A DNA stretch of 64,000 nt from Terriglobia bacterium. GTDB taxonomy: Bacteria; Acidobacteriota; Terriglobia; Bryobacterales; UBA6623. The notes under the pieces were generated by a model that was not told where the DNA came from, ran no database searches, and saw only the letters and a list, made by a program, of their open reading frames with translations. The stretch spans positions 1 to 64,000 of the forward strand of contig VXMF01000039.1 in assembly GCA_009841225.1 (NCBI GenBank). The letters run 5' to 3'. Below, piece after piece: positions 53,778 through 63,258 of this stretch (its first letter is position 1; each line of letters opens with the position of its first letter). The position numbers and the translations under genes are program-made.

Positions 53778-54896
53778 ATGCGGGTCTTGGTTCCCAACCT
53801 GGGTTCTACCTCGCTGAAGTACAAGCTGCTGGACTTCCCCGCCGAGCGCGAGCTTGCCGCGGGCCGGCTGGAACGCATCGGCCGCCCCGGCGGCGACGCG
53901 CGCAGCTATCGCTCAGCTATAGACCGCGTGCTGCGCGAAGCGGGGCGGATTGACGCGGTCGGCTTCAAGGCGGTGCATGCCGGCCCGGAGTTCTGCGGAA
54001 CCTTCCGGATCGACGGGCGCCTGATCGCGGCGCTGCGCGAATACGAGGCCGCTGCACCCCTGCACAACGGCATCTATATCGAGGGGATCGAAGAATTTCG
54101 CAGCCAGCGCCCCGACTTGCCCTTGGTTGCCGTGATGGAGACGGGCTTTCACAGCACGATTCCCGCCCGAGCGCGCACTTACGGCCTGCCCGAGGAGTGG
54201 CGCGAGGGCTTCGGGATCCGGCGCTACGGCTTTCACGGCGCGTCGCACCGATCGGTGGCGGAGCGCCTGCCTGGATTGCTCGGCGTCGACGGGGCGAGGC
54301 TGCGGGCGGTCTCATGCCACTTGGGCGGCAGTTCTTCGATATGCGCCATCCACGGCGGTCGCTCGGTCGACACGACGATGGGCTTCTCGCCGCAGTCAGG
54401 CTTGGAGAACGCCACGCGCCACGGGGAGCTGGATGCGTTCGCAGCGCTGTACCTGATGGATCGCGTGCAGCTCTCGACTGCCGAGATGCGCGAGCGGTTG
54501 GTCCAGTCCGGCGGACTCGCCGGCCTCTCGGGGATTCCAGGCGGTGACGTCCGGGACATAGAGGAAGCCGCCTCCAAGGGCGATGCCCGCGCCGAACTGG
54601 CGCTCGAAGTGTTTGTCTACCAAGTGCGCAAGACGATCGGCGCCTATGCGGCCGCCATGGGCGGACTGGACGCGTTGGTCTTCACCGGCGGGATTGGCGA
54701 GAACGCCGCCGGACTGCGCCAGCGGATCTGCGAGGGCTTGGAGTTCTTGTCAATCGCGCTCGATGCCGACAAGAACGGGAATCCTGTCCCGGACTGCCGG
54801 ATCGAACGGCACGATTCCGCAGTGGCGTGCTTGGTCCTGGCGGCGCAGGAAGAACTTGTGGTGGGACGCGAAGTCTACCGCCTTCTAGGCCAATAG
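53778..54896 (+). CDS. Acetate kinase family protein, divergent active site
   Basis: A 372-residue ASKHA-fold carboxylate kinase, shorter than the usual 400 residues. It keeps NLGSTSLKYKL at the start, IRRYGFHGASHRSV, SVDTTMGFSP, and FTGGIGENAAGLRQ. Several residues usually invariant in acetate kinase differ: the substrate-side HRVVHGG appears as FKAVHAGP, the catalytic Asp before (A/G)FH is Glu (E121), and HLGNGSS is HLGGSSS (G184 for Asn). It may use another short-chain acid or have altered activity. No phosphotransacetylase is adjacent. It lies 36 nt after the E2 gene and may share its transcript. Confidence 0.8.
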   Translation: MRVLVPNLGSTSLKYKLLDFPAERELAAGRLERIGRPGGDARSYRSAIDRVLREAGRIDAVGFKAVHAGPEFCGTFRIDGRLIAALREYEAAAPLHNGIYIEGIEEFRSQRPDLPLVAVMETGFHSTIPARARTYGLPEEWREGFGIRRYGFHGASHRSVAERLPGLLGVDGARLRAVSCHLGGSSSICAIHGGRSVDTTMGFSPQSGLENATRHGELDAFAALYLMDRVQLSTAEMRERLVQSGGLAGLSGIPGGDVRDIEEAASKGDARAELALEVFVYQVRKTIGAYAAAMGGLDALVFTGGIGENAAGLRQRICEGLEFLSIALDADKNGNPVPDCRIERHDSAVACLVLAAQEELVVGREVYRLLGQ

Positions 54897-54913
54897 ACGC
54901 GCCGGCGCTGCCG

Positions 54914-56596
54914 TCAAGGCAGGAACAGGATGCCCTTGGCGAGCGCGATCAGGGCGACCACCACTAGCGCTGCTACCAGCAGGCCGTTAATATCCACCCG
55001 GAAGCGCTGGTAGAAGTTCCCCAGGCCGCGGCTGAGGCCGAGGTCGAAGAGATGCACGAAGAGCAGGTCGTGGCCCGGCTGGCTGACTTCGACTTCGGTT
55101 TCGCTGGCGGGATCCCAGCGCGAGCGGCGGTCGAGCCGCTCGTAGAACGGATCAAGCCGCTGCTTCGACTCCGGCGGGGTCAGCAGGCTGACGACCGCTA
55201 GCGCGAGGAAGCCGGCGACCAGCGAGATTCCGAAGTTGAGCGCTTCCCACTGCAGCAGCACGCCGTACTGCCTATATGTCAGCCAGAAGAACACGCCCGC
55301 CGACACCAGCAGGCTGGCGAGGGCGCCCCAGCGGTTCGAGCGACGCCACGAGATCGCGCCGAACATGCTGATCCCCATGAACGCGGCGAGCGTCTCGGTG
55401 AACAGGAAGGCTTGCAGCACGCTGCCGACGAACAGTCCGAAGCAAACGCCAAGCAGCGTAATCGCCACGCCGGCGAAGCGCCCGGACCACAGGTAGTGCC
55501 GATCGGTCTCATCCTTGCGGAAGTAGCGGCGGTAGAGGTTCTGCGTGAAAAGCGCGGCGCTGTCGACCATGAATGCCGAGCCGGTCGACATGTTCGCGGC
55601 GAGCACGCAAGCGATCATCAGTCCCAGCCCGCCGGGGAACAGCAGTTCGCGCGTGGCATAGCCGAACGCGTCCTCGGGGTCGGCGAACGCGATTTCGCCG
55701 CGCTGGATCAGCAGCGTGGCCACCACGATCCCGACCAGGGCCCATCCGATGGTGCAGAACCGCTTGATGAAGTTGCCGTAGGCCATGCCAATGCGGCACG
55801 AGCGCTCGTCCTTGCCAGTGCCCACGCTGGCTAGGATGTGCGGCTGGGCGACGATGCCGATCAGCCCGTTCAAGGTCAGCATCACGATCGTGAAGACCCC
55901 GACATCACCGGGCGTGACCATCGAGAGCATGCCCGGATCGAGGGTCTCGCGGATGCCGGTAAACCCGCCAGTCTCCCGCAGGCCCATCGGGATCAGCAGG
56001 AAGCTGAGGGCGATGATGAACAGGCTCTGGACAAAGTCGGTGTAGGCCGCCGAGACCAGGCCCCCGACAAAGCTGTAGAGGAGGAAGGTGGCGGTCATGG
56101 CGAGCACGACCGCATTGGCGGAGACGGCTTCTCCGGAGGCCACGCTGACGAGCTTGCCCGCGCCCTTGAGCATCGCGCCCATGTTGAACGTGAAATAGGC
56201 CAGCGCGAACGCCACGTACACCGCGCCCATCCAGTCGCCGTAGCGATCCTCGTAGACTTCGCCGGTTGTCGTGCGGCGGAAGCGGCGGAAGAGCGGCGCC
56301 AGGATCCAATAGAAAGGCGTGATGAAGAGGTTCTTCCACTGGTACCAGATGCCGGCGTAGCCGGATTGGTAGACCTTGCCGGCTAGCGAGACCGGCATTT
56401 CGGCGTGCGTGCCGACGCCGAGTGCTTGGCCGATGACCAGCCAGACGTTGAAGCTGCGGTTGCCGAGGAAGTAGTCGGAGGTTTGCCGGACTCGCCGGGC
56501 CGCGTATAGCCCGACCGCGACCATCATGGCGAAGTAGGCGGCTATGACGGCCCAATCGATGCCTTGCAGGGAAGTCTCCATAAGGCGAGCCGTCAA
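54914..56596 (-). CDS. Sodium:solute symporter family protein (SSS) 1
   Basis: A 560-residue transporter with about 13-15 membrane helices of the SSS (SLC5-like) family. The N-terminal DYFLGNRSFN motif and the sodium-site ACVLAANMSTGSAFMVDSAA segment are typical. A hydrophilic region near 480-520 precedes a final C-terminal helix. Starts at 56596 and 56581 (METSLQGIDWA) are both possible; the earlier one directly abuts the stop of the upstream symporter gene. The solute is not inferable. Confidence 0.87.
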   Translation of the reverse strand: MTARLMETSLQGIDWAVIAAYFAMMVAVGLYAARRVRQTSDYFLGNRSFNVWLVIGQALGVGTHAEMPVSLAGKVYQSGYAGIWYQWKNLFITPFYWILAPLFRRFRRTTTGEVYEDRYGDWMGAVYVAFALAYFTFNMGAMLKGAGKLVSVASGEAVSANAVVLAMTATFLLYSFVGGLVSAAYTDFVQSLFIIALSFLLIPMGLRETGGFTGIRETLDPGMLSMVTPGDVGVFTIVMLTLNGLIGIVAQPHILASVGTGKDERSCRIGMAYGNFIKRFCTIGWALVGIVVATLLIQRGEIAFADPEDAFGYATRELLFPGGLGLMIACVLAANMSTGSAFMVDSAALFTQNLYRRYFRKDETDRHYLWSGRFAGVAITLLGVCFGLFVGSVLQAFLFTETLAAFMGISMFGAISWRRSNRWGALASLLVSAGVFFWLTYRQYGVLLQWEALNFGISLVAGFLALAVVSLLTPPESKQRLDPFYERLDRRSRWDPASETEVEVSQPGHDLLFVHLFDLGLSRGLGNFYQRFRVDINGLLVAALVVVALIALAKGILFLP

Positions 56597-57982
56597 TTAT
56601 AAGCCGCCAGCCCGTCGGCCGATTCTTGCGCATGCCGCATACACAATCGCTCCTGCCAGAATGCCCACCGGAATTGGCGGAAGCCAGCTCTCGGCCGTAC
56701 CGCCGACGAGCACCGCAAGTCCGGCAGCGCCGAGCGAAGCGGCGATGGCGGCAAGCGCGACGGATTGGCCGGGCCGGCTCCAGAACAAGCCCGCGACCAG
56801 CGGCACGAACAGTGTCAGCGTGAGCAGGCCGTAGAAGAAGCTCAGTGCCGAGAGGATCGATTGGAACCAGTTGGCAAGCAGGATGCCTAGCGCCCCCGCG
56901 CCCAGTGCGGAGCGCCTCGCCAGCGCCAGCCGCGCCCGGTCGCTGAGCTTGCCGCGAGAGAGCGGCTCCAATACGTCCCGGGACAGCGACGTCGCGATCA
57001 TGAACAAGACCGCATCGGCCGAGCTGACCTCGGCCGACAGGATCGCTGCCAGCATCAGGGCTCCCAGCCACATGGGCGCGACCTCCGTGAAGAGCCTGAC
57101 CAAGGCGCTTCCCGGGTCGGCCAGCTCTGGGAAATGCACGCGAGCCGCCATGCCGAGCAGGACGGGCAGGACGGCATAGGCGAGCAGGGCCGCCGCCTGT
57201 AGCCCCACGCCGACCCGGACGGCATGTTCATCCCTAGCCCCGAAGAGCTTTTGCACCAGTCCCGGCGAGACGATGAAGGCCGGGGCCAACAGCAGCACGA
57301 GCTGCGCCGTGTCCCCGAAGCCTGCCCCGCCGAGTGATAGCGCGGTGTCGTCAGCGGCGGCGGCCGCCACCTCCGTCCAGCCGCCGCTGGCAGCGATCAT
57401 CCACGGCACCGCGACCAAGAATCCGACAGCCTTGACCGCTACCTGCAGGGAGTTCACCCACGACGCCGAACGCAGGCCGCCCATGGCAAAGTACACGGTC
57501 GCGAGAGTGCCGGCAATCGCCGTGCCGAAACTCTTGGGAAGGCCGACGGCGGCTTGCAGCACCAAGCCCGCCGCGATGATCTGCCCGGCCAAGATTGCGG
57601 GCGCTCCCACCAGCAGGATCACGGCGACCGCGAGGCGGGTGATCCGGCCGTAGCGAAGCTCTAGGTAGTCGCCGACGGTGTAGAGGCCGTGGGCCTTGGC
57701 GACCCGATGCAGGCGCGGTCCTACCAAGAAGGCGAGTGCCGCCGAGCCGATTCCGGCCGAACCCACCCACCACCACGCCGGCAGGCCGGATGTGTAACCG
57801 AACTCGGCCGCGCCGACGGTGCTCCCGGCCCCGAGGTTGGCTGCAAGGAATGTGGAGAAGATCAGAGTCGGCGGCAGGCTTCGCCCGGCCACGAAGAAAT
57901 CCTCCGCCCGTCGGACAGAACGGGACGCGAACGCTCCCACCAGCAGGAGCGCGAGGCAATAGGCAGCTAGGATGGGCAGCAC
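56597..57982 (-). CDS. Sodium:solute symporter family protein (SSS) 2
   Basis: A 461-residue SSS-family transporter encoded immediately upstream of a second, only distantly similar SSS gene, with no spacer. It has EDFFVAGRSLPP near residue 28, GAGSTVGAAEFGYTSG, and LAAILSAEVSSADAVLFMIATSLSRD in the sodium-site region. About 12-13 helices are seen. The pair may be two transporters for related substrates or, less likely, a heteromeric unit. Nothing upstream indicates control. Confidence 0.86.
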   Translation of the reverse strand: MLPILAAYCLALLLVGAFASRSVRRAEDFFVAGRSLPPTLIFSTFLAANLGAGSTVGAAEFGYTSGLPAWWWVGSAGIGSAALAFLVGPRLHRVAKAHGLYTVGDYLELRYGRITRLAVAVILLVGAPAILAGQIIAAGLVLQAAVGLPKSFGTAIAGTLATVYFAMGGLRSASWVNSLQVAVKAVGFLVAVPWMIAASGGWTEVAAAAADDTALSLGGAGFGDTAQLVLLLAPAFIVSPGLVQKLFGARDEHAVRVGVGLQAAALLAYAVLPVLLGMAARVHFPELADPGSALVRLFTEVAPMWLGALMLAAILSAEVSSADAVLFMIATSLSRDVLEPLSRGKLSDRARLALARRSALGAGALGILLANWFQSILSALSFFYGLLTLTLFVPLVAGLFWSRPGQSVALAAIAASLGAAGLAVLVGGTAESWLPPIPVGILAGAIVYAACARIGRRAGGL

Positions 57983-58080
57983 GGCCGGGTACGGGCTGAT
58001 GAAGGCCGGGAGAGCTTAGCGAAGGGTCCGCGATTTGGGCGAACCTTCAAGACCATAACAAAATGTCGGCTACACCTACG

Positions 58081-58569
58081 TCAGTCTCTATGGCGGTCCT
58101 CCCTGGCCCCGCTCGATATCGTTGTTGCGTACTTCGCTTCCGAGTAACGCCTCAATCCGTCGCCCACGTCCGTGAAACCGCGACGCATATAGCCGCCGAA
58201 GCATAGAAACACCAGCGGCGCGAGCATACCCGTCAATCGGTCCGTGTTGTGGTACTGACACGTCGTCTCGCTCACAGTCTCCAGGTGTTGCTCTCGCACC
58301 GCGTGCAAGAGCCAGCGTGTCCCAAATGTCTTTCGCCAAGCGATGAGGTGTGGGTATTCGAATGCACAGACGGTTTCGGTAATCTGCATCTTTGCCTTCC
58401 CCATCCTGACCAGAAGATGGGCAGGCGAACCGATCGCGAAATCCGTCCGGGCCTGCGGCGTGAACGGATTCCACTCGCCGTATTTCTCTACGTCTGTGAG
58501 GACCTCCCAGACTAAGCTGACCGGTGCTTCGATCCGGATGCGTCGAGTCTCTACTTCAAATCTGCTCAT
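58081..58569 (-). CDS. SRPBCC-fold (START/PYP-like) protein
   Basis: A 162-residue soluble protein with the SRPBCC ligand-binding fold: IEAPVSLVWEVLTDVEKYGEWNPF at the N-terminus (shown in part), a central LLVRMGKAKMQITETV strand pair, and a C-terminal helix. Such proteins bind hydrophobic ligands or act as cyclases or hydrolases. The ATG at 58569 overlaps the 3' end of the upstream SDR gene by 14 nt. It is the last gene of the sulfotransferase/SDR cluster and may bind the cluster's lipophilic product or substrate; that is inference. Confidence 0.75.
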   Translation of the reverse strand: MSRFEVETRRIRIEAPVSLVWEVLTDVEKYGEWNPFTPQARTDFAIGSPAHLLVRMGKAKMQITETVCAFEYPHLIAWRKTFGTRWLLHAVREQHLETVSETTCQYHNTDRLTGMLAPLVFLCFGGYMRRGFTDVGDGLRRYSEAKYATTISSGAREDRHRD

Positions 58570-59566
58570 CGTCGTTGCCGCCGGGTCTTGCGAGAGTCTT
58601 GACCCACTCGTCCGATCTTTCCCAGAGCCGTTTCGACGCGGCTTCGTCCCTGCTTTCGCCGGATGGTTCCGCAATGCCACAGCGATCGTAGTATTCGCCG
58701 CCCCGCAGCGGCTGCTTGCTGGCACACAGCACGATGGTTTGGGCGCCGTGCTCAACGCTAAGTAGCACCAGCGATGCGAGGGCGCATCCGATTCGATGGA
58801 AGACGCCTCCAGTCCTCCCTCCGGGGACTGCCATCCGTGTAAGGTTGGTGTCAACAGACCCCGGGTGCAGGGCCGCCGACCGAAGGTTGTAGCGGTCGGC
58901 GAACCGTCTCTGGATCTCGAACGAGAAATGGATCAGTGCCAGCTTCGACAACCCGTACGCGTCCCACGAGTGATAGGGTTCGGTGGCGTGGAACAGGCCT
59001 TCATTCTTCGCTCTGTCGTGCAAATGGGAAGACACGTTGATAACCCGCGCGTCTCCGCTCTCCAGCCCGCTGCGTTTCAGGAGCGGCAGCAATCGACTTG
59101 TCAGGTGAAAGGCACCGAGATAGTTGGTGCGCCAGTGAATCTCGAAGCCGTCCTTGCTCAGGGGCGGCTTCTTCCGCGGGGTGAGTATGTTCTTGTGAAC
59201 GCCTGCGTTGTTGATCAGCACGTGCAGTCTATCGCCATAGTTCTTCCGGTACCACGTCGCAAAACCGTCGACGCTCTCGACGTCGCACAGGTCGAGCAAC
59301 TGGGCTGTTACCCGCTTCTCATCGGCACCGATCCTGCGCAGGTCTGCCTTTAGGCAATCGGCCATGCGTGCGGCGTTGCGCGTGCTGGTGACAACGACCG
59401 AGGCGCCCCAACTTGCAAGGATCCTAGCGGTTTCATATCCCAGTGACTTCGGAGAAGCACCGGTGACAATGACGTAGCGACCGGACATGTCGGCCCTTTC
59501 CGCGGTCGGATTGCGGCCAAGCAACCGCCACAGATGGTTGGCGGACTTCGAAAACGAACTCGGCAT
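58556..59566 (-). CDS. Short-chain dehydrogenase/reductase 1 (retinol dehydrogenase-like)
   Basis: A 336-residue SDR. It has the cofactor motif VTGASPKSLGYE, NNAGVHKN, INVSSHLHD and the catalytic YGLSK. The layout resembles RDH/WWOX/protochlorophyllide-reductase-type SDRs with a long C-terminal part. The ATG at 59566 adds a 26-residue N-terminal segment; an ATG at 59488 would start right before the Rossmann fold. It follows the second SDR by 12 nt and overlaps the SRPBCC gene. The substrate is probably lipophilic. Confidence 0.83.
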   Translation of the reverse strand: MPSSFSKSANHLWRLLGRNPTAERADMSGRYVIVTGASPKSLGYETARILASWGASVVVTSTRNAARMADCLKADLRRIGADEKRVTAQLLDLCDVESVDGFATWYRKNYGDRLHVLINNAGVHKNILTPRKKPPLSKDGFEIHWRTNYLGAFHLTSRLLPLLKRSGLESGDARVINVSSHLHDRAKNEGLFHATEPYHSWDAYGLSKLALIHFSFEIQRRFADRYNLRSAALHPGSVDTNLTRMAVPGGRTGGVFHRIGCALASLVLLSVEHGAQTIVLCASKQPLRGGEYYDRCGIAEPSGESRDEAASKRLWERSDEWVKTLARPGGNDDEQI

Positions 59567-59578
59567 GTTGGGGCCTGG

Positions 59579-60586
59579 TCAGCGCGATTCCCGCGATTTC
59601 TTCAGCAGGACCTCGCTCTCTTCCCACAATCTCGCCCCGTTGCCTGGATCCGACGCGGTTTGCGAAACCGGCTTTCGCCGCATCATGTGCAAGTACATTC
59701 CCGTGGCTTGTCCCGCCTCTTCCGCGCAACAGAGATAGACGACCGGTCCGACGGCCTCCTCCGGAGTCTGGAAAAAGTGCCTAAGTAGCGGCTTGACGAT
59801 CGGTCTCAGCAGCATCGGCGTGTCTCTGGAAATGTTCGTGTCGACACCTCCAGGGCACATCGCATGCACCGCGACGTCGACCCGACCAGCAGGGTTCAGG
59901 CGGCGGGAGAGCTCGGTTGCGAACGTGCACATGACCAGCTTGCTGAGGCCGTAGTACTTGAGGCTCTCCCTCATCCCGTATTCGGCGTAGGCGCCGAAGC
60001 GGTCGAAATCAATGGCGTGAGAGGAGCGGTGCGACTCGGATGCGATGAACACGATGCGCGGGGGTCTTGCGCCCCGGCTCGCGGGGCGAATCACTCCCTC
60101 GCGCAGCCAGCGGTCGATCATCACCCGGTTCGACAGGAAATGAACGGCAAACATCATCTCGTATCCTTGCGGCGTCTTCCTCGACCGGCGGGGCATCAGG
60201 CCGGCGTTCATGAGCGCTATATCGATGCGGATGCCGCGCTCGCGCAGGCGGTCGCAGAAGCGATGCACGGAATCGAGATCCGCAAGGTCCACCTCCATCA
60301 TCTCCACGGCCTTGGAGCCGGACAGGCGCTTGATCTCGCCGCAGGTCTCGGCATGTCCTGGCCGGCAGGCCAGGATCATGTTCCCCCCGCGCTTGGCGAG
60401 CTCGACGGCGGCCTCCCTGCCCAAACCGCTGTTCCCGCCAGTGACTAGGCACGTCTTGCCATCGATCCGCACGTCAGGCGGAACAGGACTGACATCCGGT
60501 GCCTTTGGATTCCTCAGATCCCGAATCCCTGCGCGGATGGCGTTGACGAAGGTGCCATCGCCGGCTCCCCTTGTTTTTCGTGTCAT
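59579..60586 (-). CDS. Short-chain dehydrogenase/reductase 2 (retinol dehydrogenase-like)
   Basis: A 335-residue SDR with VTGGNSGLGREAA near residue 47, NAGLMPRR, VFIASESHRSS and catalytic YGLSK. It shares the extended C-terminus with its neighbour but is clearly a separate paralog. A 45-residue N-terminal extension precedes the fold. It lies 58 nt after the sulfotransferase gene and 12 nt before SDR 1. Two SDRs of the same subclass in one operon suggest successive redox steps on one molecule. Confidence 0.83.
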   Translation of the reverse strand: MTRKTRGAGDGTFVNAIRAGIRDLRNPKAPDVSPVPPDVRIDGKTCLVTGGNSGLGREAAVELAKRGGNMILACRPGHAETCGEIKRLSGSKAVEMMEVDLADLDSVHRFCDRLRERGIRIDIALMNAGLMPRRSRKTPQGYEMMFAVHFLSNRVMIDRWLREGVIRPASRGARPPRIVFIASESHRSSHAIDFDRFGAYAEYGMRESLKYYGLSKLVMCTFATELSRRLNPAGRVDVAVHAMCPGGVDTNISRDTPMLLRPIVKPLLRHFFQTPEEAVGPVVYLCCAEEAGQATGMYLHMMRRKPVSQTASDPGNGARLWEESEVLLKKSRESR

Positions 60587-60644
60587 GGAGAGCTGGGTAT
60601 TGACAGGCCGGTTGCCATGTCATGTTTGACCGAGAGATACGGAT

Positions 60645-61904
60645 TCATTCGAAGGGGATCGCGTGTTTCTGCCGATATGCCGAGAACGCTTCCTCCACGA
60701 TTTCCTCGGTCAGCCCGAAATCGCCCAGTCGGTAGACGTGCTTGCCGAAACGGTTCTGCGGATTCGCGCGCATGCACTTCGCGGCTGCCCGTTCGGCGTT
60801 GTCATCGAATCCGATCCCTGCGCAGCGGCAAATCCGCCGAAGCTCGGCAATCGGATCCTTCAGCAGGTCGTAGTACGAGACATCCAGGAAGCGGGCGCCG
60901 TCCGCCCCGTCTCGGGCCTGCATCGTCAATTCAACCATCCTGCGAGTCTTCCTGCACCAGTGCGTGCCCACCTCCCTCGGTTCGACGCAATCGCTGAAGA
61001 TGCCACGGCCGTGGGCAACCATGCTGCAGAATGACGGCAGTGCCTTTCTCGGGTCGCGGTGGGTCTGCACGATCGTCGCGTTAGGAAAGACTTTGAGAAG
61101 CACATCCAGGTACTCCATGTGATGCGGGGTCTTGAGGACCCAGTGGGAGCGGGGACGCTGCCAGCAGAGGACCTTCAGGACCTTGAGGAAGTACTGGTAT
61201 GTCTGCGTGTGATCCTGTCCTTCCAGCCAGCGGGAATAGCTCGGCACATGCATGGCGGCCTCGGCCGACTGGCTCATGAAGTTCAGATCGAGGAGCAGGA
61301 CGTCCTCTTCCGGCTCGGTGTGATCCATCGGATGAACCGCCATGAATTGGGGAGAAAGATAGGAAATCACCCCTTGGGCGAGCCTTGCGTTCCGTTGGCG
61401 AGCGTCCGCCTCGCCCGCCTTCGTCCGGGGCGCCGGCACCGGGTTGAGCGCCTCCGCCGCCGAGACGCCCTCAATCTCGGGATGCGAACCGAGCAGGCGT
61501 TGCAGCAAGGTGGTGCCGCTGCGCTGCAATCCAGTGACCAGCACGATCTTGCCAAGCGCAAGGTCATGAATCTCCGGATGCGTCGCGAGGAGAGCCTCGA
61601 TCCGCGACCGATGAACCAGCGCGCCGGCTAGCCGCGATTTCTGAATCAACCTGCCGGTTGCGGTCAGCCGGGCTTCGTCGTTGATCGCCCCAACGAGCAC
61701 TTCCAGAGCTCGGAGATGTCCGTCGTCGCCGAAGTCTGAAAGCCCGGTCTTGCGCTTCGCCTGGTTGACGAGTTTGTCGACTCTCAGAGGACCCGTCAGG
61801 CCGAGGTCGCTGCCGACATTCCCGATCTTGTTGAGAATCCTGACCGGGACGGGCCGATAGGGATTCTCATAGTCCGTGGGAGTCACACGGCCTTGTTCAG
61901 CCAT
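60645..61904 (-). CDS. Sulfotransferase family protein
   Basis: A 419-residue PAPS-dependent sulfotransferase-fold protein. The 5'-phosphosulfate loop is VTGLQRSGTTLLQRLL (123-138) and the 3'-phosphate region is THRDPRKALPSFCSM (281-295), as in the sulfotransferase 3/Stf families. The N-terminal 100 residues are typical of the longer bacterial members. The ATG at 61904 has GGTGGAAGA upstream. It follows the DUF1214 gene by 20 nt. A sulfated lipid or sterol-like product is plausible, but none is proved; some members bind PAPS without known activity. Confidence 0.85.
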   Translation of the reverse strand: MAEQGRVTPTDYENPYRPVPVRILNKIGNVGSDLGLTGPLRVDKLVNQAKRKTGLSDFGDDGHLRALEVLVGAINDEARLTATGRLIQKSRLAGALVHRSRIEALLATHPEIHDLALGKIVLVTGLQRSGTTLLQRLLGSHPEIEGVSAAEALNPVPAPRTKAGEADARQRNARLAQGVISYLSPQFMAVHPMDHTEPEEDVLLLDLNFMSQSAEAAMHVPSYSRWLEGQDHTQTYQYFLKVLKVLCWQRPRSHWVLKTPHHMEYLDVLLKVFPNATIVQTHRDPRKALPSFCSMVAHGRGIFSDCVEPREVGTHWCRKTRRMVELTMQARDGADGARFLDVSYYDLLKDPIAELRRICRCAGIGFDDNAERAAAKCMRANPQNRFGKHVYRLGDFGLTEEIVEEAFSAYRQKHAIPFE

Positions 61905-61924
61905 GGCAGCAATCTTCCACCGGG

Positions 61925-63109
61925 CTAGTTCCTCAGGCTGCTCAACTTGACCAGCCGGGTCTGCGGCTGCGGGTGTTCCTTCGCCCGCACCCAGCGGAAA
62001 CACATTGTGCCGGAGGTGTGGCCAGCGGTCTCGAGCCAGTTGGGCAGGCCGGGATTCTCGTGCGCCACGATCAAGCGCACGGAATCGTCGTCCTCTAGCT
62101 GGGCGAGACGCTTGTTGGTGTGGATCTGGTGATAGCGATAGTCCAGGGATTCCATCCAGTAGTTGTTCAACTGGAAGTTCCAGTGTTCGCATTCCGGGGG
62201 CATGACCTCTATCACCAGGGCCTCGTCTTGGGCAATCTCCCAATGGCTGTGGTAGTAGGTGATGTTCGGATCCCCGCCAGCGGCCAGTGAGACTTGGGGA
62301 TCGAACATCGGCAGCTGATTGCTGTGTTTCTTGAAGTCGCGTGCCCATTTTGCGAAGAGCAAGGGCGCGCCCGCGGTCAGCGCCCCCGCGCTCTTGAGGC
62401 CCTCGTCCAGTTTTCTCGCTGTCCAAGCGGAGTGGCGACGCTCGTCTTCGGGACAGTTAATGCGCTCGATCCTGAGATCTGCCGGCGTCTCCGCATCGCG
62501 GTCCAGGAAGGTCTGGCGGACCACCAGAGTCCCGGTTTCCGACGTCATGGGGAGCCAGTTTCTGGTCTGCGGCTTGCGACTGACTAGCAGTTCGAAGCAC
62601 CCATCCTCGTCCATTTCGATTTGACTGGATTCGATGTGTCCGGTTGGAGGCAGCCCTCTTCCCTGGCCGTAGTTGCCGGATTGGGTGCCAAAGCTCAGGT
62701 AGGCGATCGTGTTACGCCGCCCGATGATCTTGTACTCGTGATTTCCGTCCAACGCAGCCGTTTGATAGAAATTGTCGGGATTGTCCGCGCCCAGCTTGGT
62801 GGTTTCGTCGACAACCCGGTGCAGCACGGGCGCGTTGGAGTCGGCATGCTCGATGAAGGCCGTCAGGCCGGCCCGGGCGACGCGGCTCAGATAGCGATAT
62901 CCCTCCGCCTGGTTGAACGGGTCCCGGGGAGCTCCCGGAAAACTCATCGCGGCTCCGGCCGCCTTCAATGTGTCGCAGAACTCGTTCCAAGACTCGCCGC
63001 TGACGACGCGTTGGGCTGCCAGATCGTCCTGCGTCTTGCCCCGCAGCCTCCAGACGAACAGGGACATCCTTCGAAACAGGGCGAGAAGGCCGATGGCAAT
63101 CTTTCGCAT
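61925..63109 (-). CDS. DUF1214 domain-containing protein
   Basis: A 394-residue protein whose C-terminal third matches the DUF1214 family pattern (EHWNFQLNNYWMESLDY, then ENPGLPNWLETAGHTSGTMCFRW). Family role is unknown; members often sit with SDRs, sulfotransferases and lipid genes in Actinobacteria and marine Proteobacteria. The N-terminus has a short hydrophobic basic stretch that may be an anchor. GAGG lies six bases before the ATG at 63109. It is the first gene of a five-gene minus-strand unit, preceded by a perfect palindrome at 63148-63159. Confidence 0.78.
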   Translation of the reverse strand: MRKIAIGLLALFRRMSLFVWRLRGKTQDDLAAQRVVSGESWNEFCDTLKAAGAAMSFPGAPRDPFNQAEGYRYLSRVARAGLTAFIEHADSNAPVLHRVVDETTKLGADNPDNFYQTAALDGNHEYKIIGRRNTIAYLSFGTQSGNYGQGRGLPPTGHIESSQIEMDEDGCFELLVSRKPQTRNWLPMTSETGTLVVRQTFLDRDAETPADLRIERINCPEDERRHSAWTARKLDEGLKSAGALTAGAPLLFAKWARDFKKHSNQLPMFDPQVSLAAGGDPNITYYHSHWEIAQDEALVIEVMPPECEHWNFQLNNYWMESLDYRYHQIHTNKRLAQLEDDDSVRLIVAHENPGLPNWLETAGHTSGTMCFRWVRAKEHPQPQTRLVKLSSLRN

Positions 63110-63147
63110 GGCGCACCTCTTTCGGAGCGACGCTCACCGTGAGGGAA

Positions 63148-63159
63148 TACCGTACGGTA
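63148..63159. promoter_or_regulatory. Perfect 12-bp palindrome, possible TetR-type operator
   Basis: TACCGTACGGTA is a perfect inverted repeat centred about 44 nt upstream of the DUF1214 start. Its form resembles operators of TetR-family repressors. No regulator gene is in the window. Confidence 0.4.
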
Positions 63160-63258
63160 ACAGGGTCACGGCAACTGCCGCGCACACTACTCCTTTCGGG
63201 TCAGCTGACCTAGCCATCTACGATCTCTTCCAGTAGCTGGCGGGGTTTGGCGTGTCCG

